This document shows, one piece after another, positions 5,150 to 5,336 of a stretch of 5,336 nucleotides of DNA. The notes beneath the pieces are model-generated. The model saw only the letters and a program-made list of their open reading frames with translations. It did not search any database and was not told the DNA's origin. Source of the DNA: DASQVO01 sp035640715 (GTDB lineage: Bacteria; Actinomycetota; Actinomycetes; Streptosporangiales; Streptosporangiaceae); assembly GCA_035640715.1 (NCBI GenBank), contig DASQVO010000583.1, positions 1 through 5,336 on the forward strand. The letters are read 5' to 3'. Within the stretch, counting starts at the first letter, position 1, and each line of letters opens with the position of its first letter. The position numbers and the translations under genes were made by a program.

Positions 5150-5336
5150 GGCGCTCGAATGGCCTGATCCACGCTCTACGCGAGTCCGGGCAGTTCTGCA
5201 ACGGACACCGCCCACACCAGGGCATCGCCAGCGCCCGCCCGCTGCACCCATTGCCCACGCCAATCACAGATCCGGACCAGATGGCCCGCCCCGGCATACG
5301 ACGACGCGAGCGCCTCGGCGGCATCCTCCACGAGTA
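5150..5336 (+). pseudogene. Internally deleted DDE transposase remnant
   Basis: In the frame of 5161 the translation contains HALRESGQFCN followed by GHRPHQGIASARPLHPLP, the C-terminal region of an rve-type transposase. The frame runs off the right edge and, on the circular reading, continues at base 1 to TGA 109-111. Just upstream the similarity disappears within 50 bp of the left inverted repeat, so the N-terminal domain and the DDE core are gone. Some residues look decayed: ESGQFC where relatives, from memory, have EFEQFY. The fragment cannot encode an active enzyme. It is only some 45 bp from the left inverted repeat, so the deletion is internal whether or not the window is circular. Confidence 0.7.
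5242..5336. repeat. 95-bp terminal direct repeat, right copy
   Basis: Identical to 1-95. Joining the copies gives a 5241-bp circle and keeps the transposase frame open across the join, because 5242 and 1 are in the same codon phase. Confidence 0.99.

Noticed and set aside
4983..5324. 113-residue minus-strand open frame
   Set aside because: It runs antisense over the transposase remnant and through the inverted repeat. No family motif or start context supports it.

Overview
The window is high-GC DNA with actinobacterial codon use and Shine-Dalgarno sites. Its gene families are common in Streptomyces and related actinomycetes: a Uma2 endonuclease, a 14-helix MFS exporter with a MarR regulator, a Gp49/HigB-type toxin-antitoxin pair and a DDE transposase. 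It reads as an accessory patchwork of mobile-element remnants, with no replication, integrase or housekeeping gene.

The first 95 bases are repeated exactly as the last 95 (1-95 = 5242-5336). The transposase reading frame that runs off the right edge continues in frame at base 1 and stops at 109-111. The window is therefore either a circle of 5241 bp written with its overlap, or a segment lying between two copies of the same IS end; the sequence alone cannot decide. On the circular reading, a decayed, internally deleted insertion sequence of about 324 bp straddles the join. It has near-perfect 35-bp terminal inverted repeats (5070-5104 and 118-152).

Layout: (1) 1-152, IS right end and transposase C-terminus; (2) 200-231, a hairpin, then the Uma2-family gene 271-837; (3) 838-1123, no recognisable gene; (4) 1124-1287, first copy of a 164-bp repeat ending in the 3' half of tRNA-Pro(GGG), an integrase attachment core; (5) 1288-4167, a cargo module with a no-loop palindrome (1533-1554), the DHA2-type MFS exporter (1580-3022, minus) with an operator-rich promoter, a 300-bp gap, and the MarR regulator (3405-3899, minus); (6) 4168-4331, second copy of the repeat and tRNA-Pro core; (7) 4345-4916, a toxin gene whose N-terminal part is missing just after the tRNA core, followed by an intact Xre-type antitoxin; (8) 4917-5336, spacer, IS left end and transposase remnant.

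The most interesting arrangement is the exporter/regulator pair bracketed by two directly repeated tRNA-Pro 3'-half sites with no integrase between them. This is what a cis-mobilisable, tRNA-targeted cassette (CIME-like) or the decayed middle of a tandem array of integrative elements would look like. The first core has GTACAGCA repeats on both sides, as an attP or an element-element junction would; the second has them on one side only, as an outer junction would. The MarR protein probably represses the exporter and itself, since the motif CTGTTAGAYRAT occurs upstream of both.
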